Assembly: GCA_013399875.1 (NCBI GenBank)
Contig: VXAZ01001725.1
Location: forward strand, 894,983 to 958,982
DNA length: 64,000 nt
Reading direction: 5' to 3'
Source of the DNA: Gymnorhina tibicen
Lineage: Eukaryota; Chordata; Aves; Passeriformes; Artamidae
The stretch's first letter is position 1; the number at the start of each line of letters is the position of its first letter. The notes under the pieces were generated by a model that was given only the letters and a program-made list of their open reading frames with translations, searched no databases and was not told where the DNA came from. Position numbers and translations under genes: made by a program. This document shows, piece after piece, positions 1-13,320 of the stretch.

Positions 1-1199
1 CATTTATCTCCAGAATAATGAGAAGATTTCATGAATCCATGAAGAATGGCTCCAGTAGGCAGAGCAGTGACTTGTGAAGATTCTGACTCATGTCTGAGGG
101 CAACAGGTTCTCCTGGGCTGTTTGTTTCAGCAGGTCTGATGGGACAGACACAAGCAAACTGAAAGGAAACAGATCAGCTCAGTCCAGCTCAGATATATCA
201 GCTTCTCAGTTTCAGATGGAGAGATATTTCCCATTTTAGGTGTGCTCCACCAGTGTGCACTGCTGCCAAGGATGGATATCACTGAGGCTTCCATTAAAAC
301 AAATTAAATTAGGCAGCTATCCTATTTCATGTAAGTCACTTTGGTGGACTGGTGTCAGACTTTCTCTGCATCTATCAAGACCTAACATGAATGAGAATAA
401 ATAAGATCAGGCCATTTCTCAAATTAGTGCCTTGGCACTTTTCTCCTGCTCTCCAAAACTGTACCGCAGACAGAAAGAACGAAAACCTCTGCTATTGTCC
501 ATCCCTTTTTGTCTTGTGGGTTTTCTGATGATTTCTCTCAAGTCTTTGCTCTGAATCTTTGACTTCTTGGGTTTTTTTCTGAGCAAAAGTTTTCTGTTGC
601 AAAAACTCATTGAGGCAAGTGTCTGTCAGACCAAAGCATAGAGACGGATGGACTTAATACTGCCTTGGACACTCAGAGAAGTCACTGAACAGGATTTAAT
701 CTAGTGTGTGACATGAAAGGTTGCTCTTCAGCTAATACTCTGGGCAGGTTAAATGTAACTGTAGGGTCAGATCTTGCAGCAGGAGCAAAATATTTAAGTA
801 AAATGTCAATTCTTCAACATGTCAATTCTGCAAGCCATGATGTTACCAAGCTCGTTTGGGATAAGCTCCAAGGAATAAAACTGCTGTTATATAAATGCTT
901 CTTATTCTTCCCCCTTAAAGTTTCACACCACAACTTTGCTATGGTGTTCTGCACCTTATATCACTGTGCCAGATGATGTCTACTTCTGTTCATCAGGTAG
1001 AGGCAGAGTCTCCAGATATACAAATTTGAAGTCAGGGTCTTTGTCTGAATTGAATTCTTTGACAAGTTCCATTACTGCATTTTTTTTTAGACCAGATACA
1101 GAATCCTAATATGTCTCAAAAAAAAAACAAAACCAAAACCAACCTTAAAAGATCAAGATTTTTTTTTAGATTCTTCAACTAATTATCAGATTCCAACCT
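1..1199. other. Non-coding, nothing recognised
   Basis: This is AT-moderate sequence with short poly-A/T runs (1,080, 1,120, 1,160). No exon, repeat family or RNA gene was recognised. Short open frames here have no coding character. Confidence 0.5.
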
Positions 1200-1771
1200 T
1201 CAGTAATAAGGAAGAAGAGCTTCCTAGCCAAGGCAGAGTATACAGGTGAAGTCTGGTATGGATCTATAGGCTGTTTTGCTCAAATGAAGTGCTCCAGGAA
1301 AGCACAAGCATATTCTTCTGACTGCCTGAAATGTCAGCCTGAAATCCCATTTCTTCCTCTAATTCTGAGTGCATGAGGCATTTTATGGGTAACAGTGTCT
1401 GTGTATTTCGAAGCTTTTGTGACCACTCTGGCTCCTGCTATAGCTACAAGGTAAGAAATGTTGCTCTCATCTCCTATCTTTGCTACATATGCTGGACAGA
1501 CAACTCAGAAAAATCCACTCTCCAACTCATTTAAGCACATCTGAACATCTTTATTGGATACCTTTTCAGACAGGCACTTTTCTACTGAGTGGATTAAATT
1601 CTCACTATACACAACAATATTTCTGACTTTGAACGTGAACAGGGATTTATCTTTTCCCCCACAGTTCTTTTCCTCTCCCATTAAAAACAGCACATCAACA
1701 ACAGGAGAGACCAACTCCACCAGCTTTTGCAGGGAACCAGGCAGCTGTGCCAGCACCAGTGTTGGTATTTC
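1200..1771 (-). pseudogene. Unidentified decayed coding-like stretch
   Basis: One minus-strand frame stays open for about 88 codons from 1,771 to 1,508. After a single TGA at 1,507-1,505 it stays open for about 57 more codons, to a TGA near 1,334. Two shorter stretches follow, with stops between them. The peptide looks like real protein: mixed amphipathic helices, little low complexity, and segments such as GSLQKLVELVSPVVD, NIVVYSENLIHSVEKCL and SEEYACAFLEHF. Several stops interrupt it and I see no convincing splice sites, so a pseudogene or an old mobile-element protein is more likely than a working gene. I do not recognise the family and give no function. Chance is possible, since this is the best of many frames examined. 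Confidence 0.3.
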
Positions 1772-4758
1772 CTAGCACCCACCCCTACAGCCACGAATCC
1801 CCTTGGGGGTGGGGAGCATCCCGAGGAGTGCAAAGGGAATAATGTGTCTGCGAACCGTTTGTCTCCTTTGTGCTGAGATCACGACACTGACTGCAGCTGC
1901 CTCTGTGATTTATGCCCTTGTCCCTTAAAGACAAGAAGCAGTTTTTAAAACTGGGGGAGATAAGTATGCTCTGAGTGTATGGACGCTGCTCAATGAAGCA
2001 GCTACCAAACTGCCTTTTGAATAACATCCCTGAATTTACTAATCTCTGCATAAAAGCAAAATATTTACACTCCTAAGTCAAAGGCTGGGATCTTCAGTTT
2101 GCTCAGTGCTGTCTCAAGTCTGTTCCTCTTGGATACAGTGGCAGATTTGCCATCAGCTTCTCTGGGAGTCATAGTCAGGCCAAAAACAAGGGCTTATGGA
2201 AATACCATCCATAGTTCCTAATCCTCTGCTGGAAGACTTTCCAGAAAAGCTGTACTGCCAAGCATCTCCTTCCCTTTCCACAAAATGCTGTATTTGCATT
2301 TTATGTTGTGCCCCCATTTACTAGATCCTTCAGTGAAAAATTTGAAGCAAGCAGAGATATTTAACATCCATGTAGCCAGCAGTGTATGTGCATTCAACAA
2401 TGGAAAGATTCTGCTTTCAATCTAGATAGACCCATCTCTTCATGGCAAGGATATCTACTTTATGATGTTGTGAGTAAGTCTATATTCCTAAACTTCCGGA
2501 TTTCAGATTTTTTTTTTTTGCCTTTGCACAGTACTGCTTTATTTGTTCCAGAGCCGAGGTAAACTGGGCAGGTAGCACAAAATTAATTCCCTAATCCATA
2601 GGCATAGAGCAAATCTTCCTTGCAGTTCTCCTCTAGTTTTTCCAGACCATAGCTTGTCATTCCTGTGCAATGCACAGCTCCTCATAAGGACTGCTACCTA
2701 TAGATCATCAACTCAGTGACAGTACCCCACCTCTCAGCAGCTGCTTTGTGGCCCCATTTCTGCCGTGCACTGGATACTGGGATACTGCAGGCAGGATCAA
2801 GAGAGAACATTTTGCCATAATAAAAATATTCATCCAGAGTATCCCTGACTAGTCAGTGTGAAGAGACCTGTAATGTGTTTGGATGTCTCTTTTAGTTCCT
2901 TTTTATATATGGCTTCCTTATTTCTATCATTCGCTACCAAGATATCCAAGATTTATCTATAGACTTTGAACTGAAGAGGGTGTGGACTGCCTGGGTCTCA
3001 GAGCTCACTGAAGACATTTGCTGTTTCGTGCTGTAAGCTCTCTGCTCTGCCTGCTCTGTTTCTCCTGGCTACCTTTCACTCCCTAGCTTTCCATATTTCC
3101 CAGCCTGAGCTCCCCTGAAGGACCGAACCAAAGTGTTTAAGAAACTAGACAGACATCACCTTCTGTGTCACCAGGTACAGAGCTGTTTTCTCACTGGAGC
3201 TGTAAAATGCTCCCAAAGCCTTGGCATGGGGAGCCTGGCTCTGCAGAGTGAAGCTCGGTGAAGCTCGTGCTTTGTGTCTTCCACAGCAAAAATCTGCATG
3301 CTGATTTCTAAGCTGGATTTTTTTTAATGGGACACAACTAATGGGACTTAATGCTTTTGAGAGGTTTCAGTTTGCATTCAACAAATGAACCAATTCTGCT
3401 TTCATCTGTCAGAAGTCTCACGCATTTTAGAGCCTTTAAAGGGAAATGATCCAGGAGGTTTGGCAGGAATTAAGGACCTCTCACTTACTTGCTGACCAGT
3501 TGTGTTGCTTACAGTTTTCCACAAACATATCTTAACTGGGCTGCGCCAGCAAAAGCAGAAATTTGCTCTTGACATTTCCCTGAACACCCTTCAGCAGTGC
3601 CATAACCAGGCAGCGAGCACATCCCACTCCTGTGTTTTTCTTTAATGAGTCTCACTTCCACTTATTCCCCTCCTAATTCTGTACCCTTACCTTTTTTCAG
3701 AGTCAAATACTATTCAACTTCTTGAACAGGCTTGTTGTCCAGGAATATTGGGTTGCTTTATCACACAGTCCATATACAGCTCGCTTTTCTTTGTTACCTG
3801 TCCCCGAAGTCTCCTGTCAGGGATGCTTTTCTGCTCTGTGTTTCTTTGAGCTTTTTTGTCTAACCTCAGGGCATTGAAACTTAGACCCTTTGATATTCTG
3901 TGAGGTCTTCACAGTGAAATAGTCATCAAATAACTGCTCTGACATATATGTCAGTCTAATTTGAGTTTAGTCTGAAAATTCACAGCTGACCCATCTCATG
4001 TCTTACTCAGCCTGAACTAGCCACAGGATTGACTCCACTGTCATGGGGCCTGTGTGACTCAGGATAAATCTGCATGGCTCAGGATGGAAAAGACCACCAG
4101 GAAAACCAGCACAGGTTCAGTGTCTCTCTCCATGTACCTCTGCATCGTGCCTGGTCCAGCTGATTCCAGCTACCTCCACAACAGCATCACATAAACAGGG
4201 TCTGGGCAGCCTCAGGAATTTCCAAGCAGCAGCAGTGCAGGACACATTAACCTAGGCCAAGGTAGCTCTTGGCTAAAGTCAGCGCTGAAATCCACAAAGC
4301 TGTGGCACATCCTGGCCTTCGTTTGATCTTTTCTTAACACCACTGTTGTCCTAACCCTGGTCAGGATGCCCAGATGCAGCCATATCTTCTGCCTCCCCAT
4401 ATCCTGAGAGGAGACTGGCCTGGACTTCAGTGCCTCAAATGACAAATTGCTAGAAGTGATAACTCTGGCTAAGCTATACAGGTGTCTTCACAAGCTTTTG
4501 GAGGCATTTCAGGAAATATTAATGTCGTGACATCCAAAAATAACTTCTGCTCCTGTGCAGAGCATACCCTTCTCCCAGTGGTGTGGGGAGAGAAAGATTA
4601 ATTCCTCCCTCTTCACTGTCATCTCCTTGCTCCCAAAACTAGACAGATATTGGTGCCTCCTTTGGGACACTTAACTCCTATGCACAGAAGTCCCATCAGC
4701 TGCATGTTCTAGCCTATGGCAGCTTCCCAAAGGACTTTAATCAGCACAGGAATGATAT
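1772..4758. other. Non-coding, nothing recognised
   Basis: No exon or clear repeat was recognised. There is a poly-T run near 2,509-2,519. The stretch 4,140-4,470 has the slightly GC-richer texture of old repeat DNA but could not be assigned to a family. Confidence 0.45.
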
Positions 4759-4938
4759 GGGCCCGCTGGAGCATGTTCAAAGGAGGGTCATGAAGATGAT
4801 CAGAGGGATGGAACCCCTCTCCACCAGGCTGAGAGAGTTGGGTTTTTTTAACCTGGAGAAGAGAGGGCTCTGGGACAGGACAAGGGTTAATGTTTTTAAA
4901 CTAAAAAAATAGATACAAGGAAGATATTTTATACAATA
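4759..4938 (+). mobile_element. CR1 LINE fragment, internally deleted
   Basis: The sequence follows the end of CR1 ORF2 in sense orientation: the conserved stretch usually reading 'gagcatgt-cagaggagggcca-gaagatgatcagagg', then 'ctgagagagttgggtt' and 'aacctggagaagag'. Near 4,873 it jumps from 'gagggctctggga' straight to 'caggacaagggttaatg', leaving out the roughly 70-100 bases normally between them. It then continues to 'agatacaaggaagatattttatac'. The fragment is 5' truncated and lacks its 3' tail. It has no coding capacity. Confidence 0.85.
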
Positions 4939-7206
4939 GCTTGACTTGTAACCTGCCTTCGAGGGTTGAACACCACTGTGCACCACCCATCTGCTGGCAA
5001 GTAAACCACCCACTGGCAGTCTTCATCTCTGTTTCCTTGTGGTGCTGCTAAGCCTCCTAAATTGCTGAAGACTGATATTGGCTGTAACCTGGAGATTTTG
5101 ATACAGAAATACCAAAAAATGCTAAATGACTTCCTATTTCTTTGGAGTCTCCTTGGGATTTTCATTTCCTGTGTCTAAAATGGCATATGATTTGAAGTGT
5201 CATCTCCCTGGCATCCTTATTTCTTCTGTGCTGCATCTTCCTGGTTTGATTGCGTTGGTCTCAGCCACAAAAATATCCGTCAGGGCAGATCTCACTCCTG
5301 CAATCAAATAAAGGTGTTTCTCTGTTATAAAAGATGGAAAAATGGCTTGTGCAGCCATCGGAGCATCTCACAAGAGCAGCAGGAAACATGTAGGTGGCAC
5401 TTGGTGAGCGCAAGACACAACAAGGGGTGAAATAGCAGCACGTTGTGCTGGGATCCATGAAGGCTTTTCCCTGTCCCTGTGCAGTGTCAGCCCTGGGAGC
5501 TGCCCCGGCCATGGGCTCCCAGACCTGACGAGGATCTCCTCAGATTTCCAGCCCTGGATGGTGAAACAAGTGAAGATGTGCTTTGGACGTGCTTAAGCAG
5601 AGCATCTCAGGGTTCAGTACAGTACATCTGTACTGTTCAGTACATCTGTGATACCTAGGCTCCGAAAATCAAAAAGGGAAGGAATTTTGCTTCCAGGTGA
5701 AATGAGCAGCAAGTGTTCCTTAAAAAAACCAAAAACCAAAAAACCCCTGGTGTGTGTCTGTGTGTCCAGAAAAAAACCCTGCATTTAATTATTTCACACA
5801 TTGGAACTTAAAGTCTTGAGTGCAGAGTCCCGTTCTCTCCTGTTTTATAAAAAGATAACTGAGGAAGTGATAAGGCTTTTCCTAGGAGCCTCTGGACAAA
5901 TCATAAAAGACTCCCTGAGGTACCCCGAGGTCCGAGCGGGGCTGGACTGCACTTCTGCCTTTACACCTCTGGGCTGCAGGGCAGGCACTCTTTCGGGGCA
6001 GTGCTTTCCCAGAAGGATGCCCCCAAAGATGACCCGACCTGCACTTAGAGACAGGGGAAAAGCAGAGTAATTTTTTTTTTTTTAAGCTGGCACTACCTCT
6101 GTCAGATAATTTTTATTTTTTTTTTCCCCACAAAAAAAATAATCAAGGAAAAATTTGCACTTGGTTTAGGAGAGTTGCGGGAGGAGTTGTGATCTGAGGT
6201 TTAAAGACGAGCTGTTTTGCCATTTATTTCCTTAACTTAGACAAACTAATGAGAGTTTTTAAACTTTAATTGTCCGTTGTTCTGATCTTGCAAAAAACTG
6301 TTAAAGGGGGAATGCTCTTATAAGCATCACCAAAATTATATAATCCTGTAAATATTAATTTTGCACTCAAAAGTAAGCTTATAAAAGACTGGCTCTTATT
6401 TTCTTCAGAAACCTCCTTCAATTCAGATGTAACACTCTTGAAACAGACCCTTTCTGAGCATTTTCAGAGTAGTTATGTTTGACTAGAGTATTCAGAGTAG
6501 TTAAGAGTTTTCTTTATGTCACCAGTATTAAACTTTCTATGAATCACTGGTAATATTATAGGCCAAAGATGTGACTATAACTTTTCAATTCCTGAGATTC
6601 CTCTGAGTCTTTCTGGGTCTGTAGGATTTATTGACGACCAAGATCAGATGGCCTCTAGTTGCCTTAATCCAGACTGTAACACACATGGCTCCACACATAT
6701 GGGTTACAAACAGTAGCTGATACTGCAACTGTTGTGCTAGAAGATTTACAGCAGAGTATCAGGAAAAGGAGAACTATTTCTTTAATCCTCTCCTTTTAGA
6801 TAATCTGGATAGTTTTTCCTTCTTTTTTTTTTCTTTTATCTTCTTGAGCAAAATATTGCACTAAAAGCAGTTTTCTTCAGAACTTTCCTGGGAAGAAGAA
6901 AAGACTTGGCCAAGCCTGGATTCTGGTATTGCCATGCACATCACCAAGGGATGTGGCAGTGGCTGATCTCCATGCTGGGACTACAAGACCTTCATGTTGG
7001 CAGGGAGAATATTGCCATTGCTCGATGCTTCCAAGGGCAGGAAATTGCAAAAATGGGGCAGTCCCAGCCCTGGGTCCAGTCTGGGAAGCTGGGTTCATGA
7101 AGCAACGATACATTGCACATTCCACACTCAGCAGGGTGAGTTGCAGATGGAAGATTTACAGTAATTTCCTTGGCTTGGCACCCCTCAGGCCCTAACCAGT
7201 GCGTTA
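4939..7206. other. Non-coding, with a short tandem palindromic motif
   Basis: No genes were recognised. At 5,612-5,648 the motif TTCAGTACATCTGT occurs twice with an overlapping palindromic section. Poly-T and poly-A runs lie at 6,070-6,135 and near 6,825. The segment 6,190-6,620 is AT-rich and free of recognised repeats. Confidence 0.45.
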
Positions 7207-7270
7207 TTTTAAACAGCATTGTTAATAAATATTAACATTTTAAACAGCATTGTTAATAAATAAATGTTAA
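7207..7270. repeat. Tandem duplication of a 31-base unit
   Basis: Two head-to-tail copies of a 31-base unit beginning TTTTAAACAGCATTG start at 7,207 and 7,238. They are nearly identical until the last few bases, so the duplication looks recent or is an assembly effect. Confidence 0.85.
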
Positions 7271-10200
7271 TTTATTTGTCAGTGTCCTGTATACATCCAT
7301 ACCTTTCATGCTCTGCAGTGTGATGGAAGTGGAGGCTGTGGGTGCTTTTAGCAGTCTTTGCAACAGCCCTGAGGACAGCCTCGAAGGTGCTGCTGCATCC
7401 TAAGAGATGCTGCTGAGATCCTGGAGCACACTGGAACCACAGAAACACTGAGAGGTGAAAGTTAACCCAGAATCTAAACCAACATTGACTGTTGGGGGAA
7501 AGCAGTGACTGGGTGTGTCTGCTGAAAAAACAACCAAGAAAAAAGGAATCTGGCCCAAACCCCAACATCTGATACAGGTCACTTATAAAATGCTGCTCTT
7601 TACCTTCCTGTTGGCCTGGTTGCATTCAATGGAGACAGGAATATCCTTTGTGGTGTGTGCACACAACATCCAGCTCAGTTGCCATGCAGTCCCTGATGGA
7701 GAACTGCTGGTGTATGTACACACACATCCAGATACACACACATATATATGTATATTTAATGTGTAGCCCGTATTTGAAATCTCACCTATGTCCATACCAA
7801 GCCAATTTATGGGTAGATGATGGAAGGTCATAATTAGAATTAATTAATCCAGTGGGAAATCCACTCCCAAGCAGCTCTCAGCAAAAGGCAGATTGGCAAC
7901 ATAAGGAGGATAAGCTGTACTTCTAAAGCTCTTCTTAGATATTCTTGTCACTTCCAATATCCCCTGGGGTGTGAATGGCTTTAATCTCCCACCCTGGGAG
8001 CCACCCATTTTACTGGTGTGCACTCCTTGTGAGGAGTTGAAGCTAAAGATGGAGTCCAACACCTCAAAAATGCTGGTGAAATACAGACTCAGATTATCCT
8101 TGCAGTCTGCTTCCCCAAGTCCCTCTAAACAATCCAAATGGAAATAAAAATCTCCATCCAAGCCAAGCTCAGCCCCTGACATGTACATAGAAGCAGAGTT
8201 GCTGTTTCTGAAGAGTTTGGTAGGAAACAGAGCCATGACTTGACTCTGTGACTCACCTGCTTGACAGAGGGGCAAGGCCTGGTGCCACCATCCACTGGAC
8301 CATGTCTCCTCCTATATGGAGAGCTGCTGTGCAGGGTTTTGGTGAAGGAAGGAGATCCTTCATCACTCCCAGACCTTTCCAAGGTTTTGGAAAACTGTAT
8401 GGAAGCCAAACAGAAACTTTCACAAGAAACTTTTTTTTTAATTTGTTACAAAGCAAATAGATTTTTCTTCAATAATCCGATTTTGTGGTGTTTACACCAC
8501 CTCTCCTGAACGGACGAGATGCAAGAAGAAGAATGCATTAAGAAGCTGCTACTGCTCAGTGCTGGCACCACAGTACTGCCAACAGTCTCAGTCATGAAGC
8601 AACCAGCTCTGCATGACCCAACATAAGGACATTACAGAAATCAGCTTTTGCCCAAAGGTGTTTCTAATCAAAACAATTTTAATAATAAGAATAGGTAAAT
8701 TTTAAATAGGAGAATCAGAGTATGCACAGAAAATTCGGACACCAGAGGATAAAAGGAAAGCCCATTCCATCAGAGAAGATAAAATTAGCTGTGGTCTAAA
8801 TTTCACCGCGGTATCTCATGAGCCTTTGGTGTTCTTCAAATGTCCCACACGTATATTAGTTTTATACCCACTTGAGAATGAAGTAATTTTCACATAGGAT
8901 TTTTAATGCTTAATTATTCTTCTTTTGTTCTTCTCTCTGTCACTATCGGAGTTTTAAGTTGTTTAGTTGCTTGGTGATTTGAGTTTTTCTGAAGAGAGGT
9001 TTCCCGAAGAGAGAACTCAAAGGTGTTGAGGAAAAAGGTTCCACCAGCACAAATGGGGATTTGCATCAGAGGGCATCAGGGCCAGCTGGACAGGCACAAC
9101 CTTCCAGGGAAAAAATCAGTGCCCAATAAATGCCAAATTCAGACTCACAGGTATTAAAACCTGTGTCTTTTCTCTTCTAGTTACATTTCTATTGGCAGCA
9201 GCCTCATACCTGTGCACACACTGGGACACTAACATCCTATTTTTATCAGTCAGCCACCACACAACCTTTCCCCTGAAATGCAATGTCAGCAGTAAGAAAG
9301 CCCAGAATGGCTGTGTTTATCTGCATCAAGTTTCTCTAGAAAATACATGTGATTTATCCTCATTTGTCTCAAGCTGGTAAAAATTTAGGTCTCATAAAGT
9401 CCTTGGGAAAGCCCACAAATCCACGAACGCTTCAGCAATGCATGCCTACCAAAAATCTCGTATTTGTTAATCTCACTCCCTTTCTCACTCCCTTTCCTCA
9501 CTCCCTTTCTCCCTTTTAAATTTTATGTTTTTAAATGAGAGAAAATCCCAGAGACAACATCTGTGTAAAATGAAGATCAGAGCTGAGAATGTATTTATAG
9601 AACTTAAGGGCATTTTCCTAGCAGGTTGTAATTATCCTTAAAAAGATCATAAACCCCCCAGGAAGCCCAGATATAAATATACACTACCGAAGAATTAAAA
9701 GCACGTTAAGGTAATAAACACAGAAGTATCCAGTGACCTGATCTGGCTTCCATCAGAATAATTGAAGAATAGTATTGCTGTCAATGGGACACAGATCCTG
9801 ATTTAGCCATAGGCTGGGAGGGGTGGAGGGACAGTTGTTCAAATCATTGATCATGGGAAATTTATCACAGTTCACCTCAGGTGATAAAAGTTGATATCCC
9901 TTGTGTCCTGCACTGTCTTTCCCTACAGTTTTGGGTATCTGGTTGTTTTACACAGCTTTATAATGGCACACCTTTTTTTTTCTTTTCCCTTGAAGTATTT
10001 AATTTATTTGTTGATTTTAACATACTGAGAGAGTTTTTAAGGAAATTATTTTCTCTTGACTGAGATTTTCTTGAAGGGCAATTGCAATTGCATTTCCCAA
10101 TAGTTGTTTCTTCACAGAAAGAGGTGAGGCAGTCTTTGAAAACCACAGACTATCCAGTATCCCCCATCAAAATGCATTTGAAAATGGCATCACCAGTTTA

Positions 10201-13124
10201 GGACACAAATCCGGGAACCCACCAAAGAAATGCAAGATTTTAGGCTGGAAGTGACTGATGGGGCACCATGGCCAAGGCTGCTGGGCAACCCCTTCTTCAC
10301 AAATGGGTGTTGAAGGAGGCCAGGAGTTGGCCTGGCTGTCAGCCAGGGGATGTCAAAATCCTTCAGGAACCTTCTGCTTATCAAACGGAGCAAAAAAAGG
10401 GCATCTCTCAATAGGTCTAGGTTAGCAGAATTAGGATGGAAAAGGATTTCCAAGAAAAAGCTCCCAAATATTGCTGAAACACTCTGAAGGCTTAAATCAT
10501 GGTCAGACCTTCTGGTAAACAGCTTGGGCATTTTACCAGCGAGCTACAAAACCGGGAATGGCATTTTTTTCCCAATTCTTTCCTTTTTTATATATTTTTT
10601 AATTGCATGTTAAAAATTAAGTCTAGCCGGGACCCACGTCCTCATAGATCTGCCTGGGGAAGCATCTCCTCATGGGTTGTGTGAGTACCTGCCACTCCTG
10701 CTGCAATGGCTTTGGTGAAAAGAGGTGATTTGGAGAGGAAACGCTCCAGAGAAATTAAGCCCTTTTATACAGGTAATCAACTGAAGTGAGTGAAAGGGCT
10801 TTTCCTCCCGAGAGCTCCTCGCCCTAGTGGAAGTGATTCTATAGATGCTATTTTGAAAGCATGTCATATCCATTGTGTTTTGAAACATTTAATTATTTGT
10901 GACTCCCTTCAGCGTGGGAGCCTTTCCTCGGCAGTGCTGGGTGGGGTAACGCGCTCATAATCATCTCCTGAACGCCACGTGGCGCCTGGCGCTGCGGGAT
11001 GGGGAATCGGGGGCGGGAGGGTGCGTGGGGGTGCCTGGGGCCCAACACGGATTTATGCTCGTGGTATTTAGCTCACGGCACGCAGGTATGCCTGGCTTTG
11101 CACAATGCTTTTGCATGTGCAGTCATCCCCATTAAGATGCATTTGCTTTGGAAACGGATGACTTTGGTATTTAGAGATTTCTATTCACTTTTGCTGTTAA
11201 AAAAGCACTCATAAATGTTTAGGGTGATCTGGAAAAGTAACACAGCTGTACCTAAGGCACTATCAAACACATCCTTACAGCTGATGGCCTATAAAAATAT
11301 GCGTGTGCTTGGAATATTTGGATCCACCATCCCTGGAAACATTCTAGAAACCAAGCTAGAAATTAGAAAGGCTTAACTCAGAAAATTAGGATTATTTTAA
11401 GAAACCAACTGTTCTTCATATTTTATTTTAACTAAAATAACATCTGATTTTATCAAATACCTTTGTGCACTGAACAGAAAAACTGACAGACTTGGGTTTT
11501 GTCCCACCAGCTGTACACAAGGGATGCTTTAGGGACAGCCATCCCTGTAAGATAAAACCACAAACTAGTTCTTACTCTTAATTTCCCTACGTGTATAAAC
11601 ATTTCCCAGTGTTTAAGTAAAGTCAGCTCTTAGTTTTCTGCAGAATGGGGGTTAACTCCCTGGAGAAAGGCAGGGAGTCCCAGCAAGTGGCTGGAAGGAG
11701 CTGACCTTTGGTACCTGTGAGTGCAGCAGCGAGGCGGCCACTCCTGCCAGCTGGGGTGATAATCCCCTGTGCCTCTGGTAAGTGATAGCTGATAAGTCTG
11801 CACAGAATTGCTCGGTGATGTTTATTTATCAGCTGGGGCTCTTTTCCACTAAGTTACTCGGAGTCCATTTTTTGGGGGGTAGGGAAGCTCAGTTTAGGTT
11901 GCTCATAGGTGAGGTTATGAATTTCTGCTGGCTGCCTCTGGGCAGGCATGTGGGCAGATGAGTTGGAGGGCAGCTCTAAATGTCTGAAGTAGATTTTTTT
12001 TGAGAAAGAAAAGGCAAAAAACCACAAAAACTTCAGCATTCCTGGAATACCTTTCACAGATGCTAAATGCCCTTGTTTTTGTTCAGACTGAAGGAAGAGG
12101 CAGTATCTGGTTTTCTCATGGCTGCTGAGATGCTGGCAATGCTCTTTTGGACAGTGGGGAGCAGACCCGTGACTTTTGTGCTCCTTGTCCATGTCCCAGG
12201 CATCCCAGCTTTGTGAGTTACAGCTGTCTCTAGCAGAAGGCAGGAGCAGGACTGTGCAGCTGGGACATGCTCTGCTCTCCCCAGTTTTGAGCAGGATTTA
12301 TACCAACAAGACATAGGCTGGGAGTCTGCATTGCCATAGAAAACGTGGCGTAAAATACATAAATCTCCTGGGCAGCCAATTGTGCAGAGCTCACCTGGAT
12401 CACCTCTGCTTTTGATCCATCGCTCAGGCAGACTTAAACTGCACCTGGATGCCCTTTCTCAGGACAGGCACACTCAGAGATTTATTTTGTGCTGCAGAGC
12501 TGGAGTGAGGCTCTTCTGGACCTTTTGGATCCAGTGTGCTTGGATACCCTCCATAAGCTTGATACAAATATTTAATATATGATACATATAGTTAAGATTA
12601 TAGGTATACACTTGTGTCCCACTGGAGTCAAAGGATCAGTGCTTTGAAGCACTGACTCTAGGTGGGGAATAACATGATTCTGTGCAGTGTTTTCAAACAC
12701 ACCTCAGATGGACAATTGACCAAGGCTCTGTAGTACCTTGTGACCCAGCAACATCTTTCAAGCAAACCTCCTGCTGCCTTCTGGTTTCCAGTACATGCAC
12801 AAGCCAGTGCAGCATGCAACTGAAAGCCCTATTAAGAAATAAAATAAAAAATAAAAAAAAAAATTTAAAAAAAAGAAGTGATGAGATGTGATAAGAAGGC
12901 ATGGCAGCCCAGCCAGGGCTGTGTTTCTTTAGCAAAGTCTTTTTTCTGTCTGTGAATTTATGGTTCTCTCCTCAAAAGTCTTGTGTCACTGGGCTGGTGG
13001 CGTAACAGAGTTGGGAAGAGCTTTCTCGGGCAGAGAAAGAGTGCATTGCCTTCTGTCCAGAGACAGGAAACTGAAAAAAATCTGTTGCTGTTGACTGAGG
13101 ACAGGCAATGTCACCCAAATCTGC
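7271..13124. other. Non-coding, mostly unassigned
   Basis: No exon was recognised. A 143-codon minus-strand frame at 7,844-8,275 has moderately protein-like composition but no recognised domain and no splice context. A CA-rich microsatellite-like patch lies at 7,715-7,760. At 9,471-9,517 a roughly 13-base unit (TCTCACTCCCTT) is repeated three times with a shorter fourth copy. The segment 10,860-11,230 combines AT-rich and CpG-bearing sequence (10,965-11,035) and could be regulatory. Confidence 0.4.
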
Positions 13125-13320
13125 TGTCCACAAGGATCATTTAGACACTGGAATGGACTGTCCAGGGAGGTGGTGAAGTCGCCATCCCTGGAGATGTGTA
13201 TGGATAAAGACTGGACGTGGCACTCAGTGCCATGGTCAGCTGACATGGTGGTGTTCAGCCATAGGTTGGACTCGATGACCTCAGAGGTCTTTTCCAGTAT
13301 AATTGATCCTGTGATTCTGG
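13125..13320 (+). mobile_element. CR1 LINE 3' end
   Basis: Sense-orientation CR1 tail. It matches the usual order: 'cactggaatgg-ctg-ccagggaggtggt', 'catccctggag', 'agactggacgtggcact', 'ggttggactcgatga', 'aggtcttttcca'. It ends in the octamer-type terminus (gatcctgtgattctg). It is 5' truncated with about 200 bases remaining, and no open frame survives. Confidence 0.9.
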
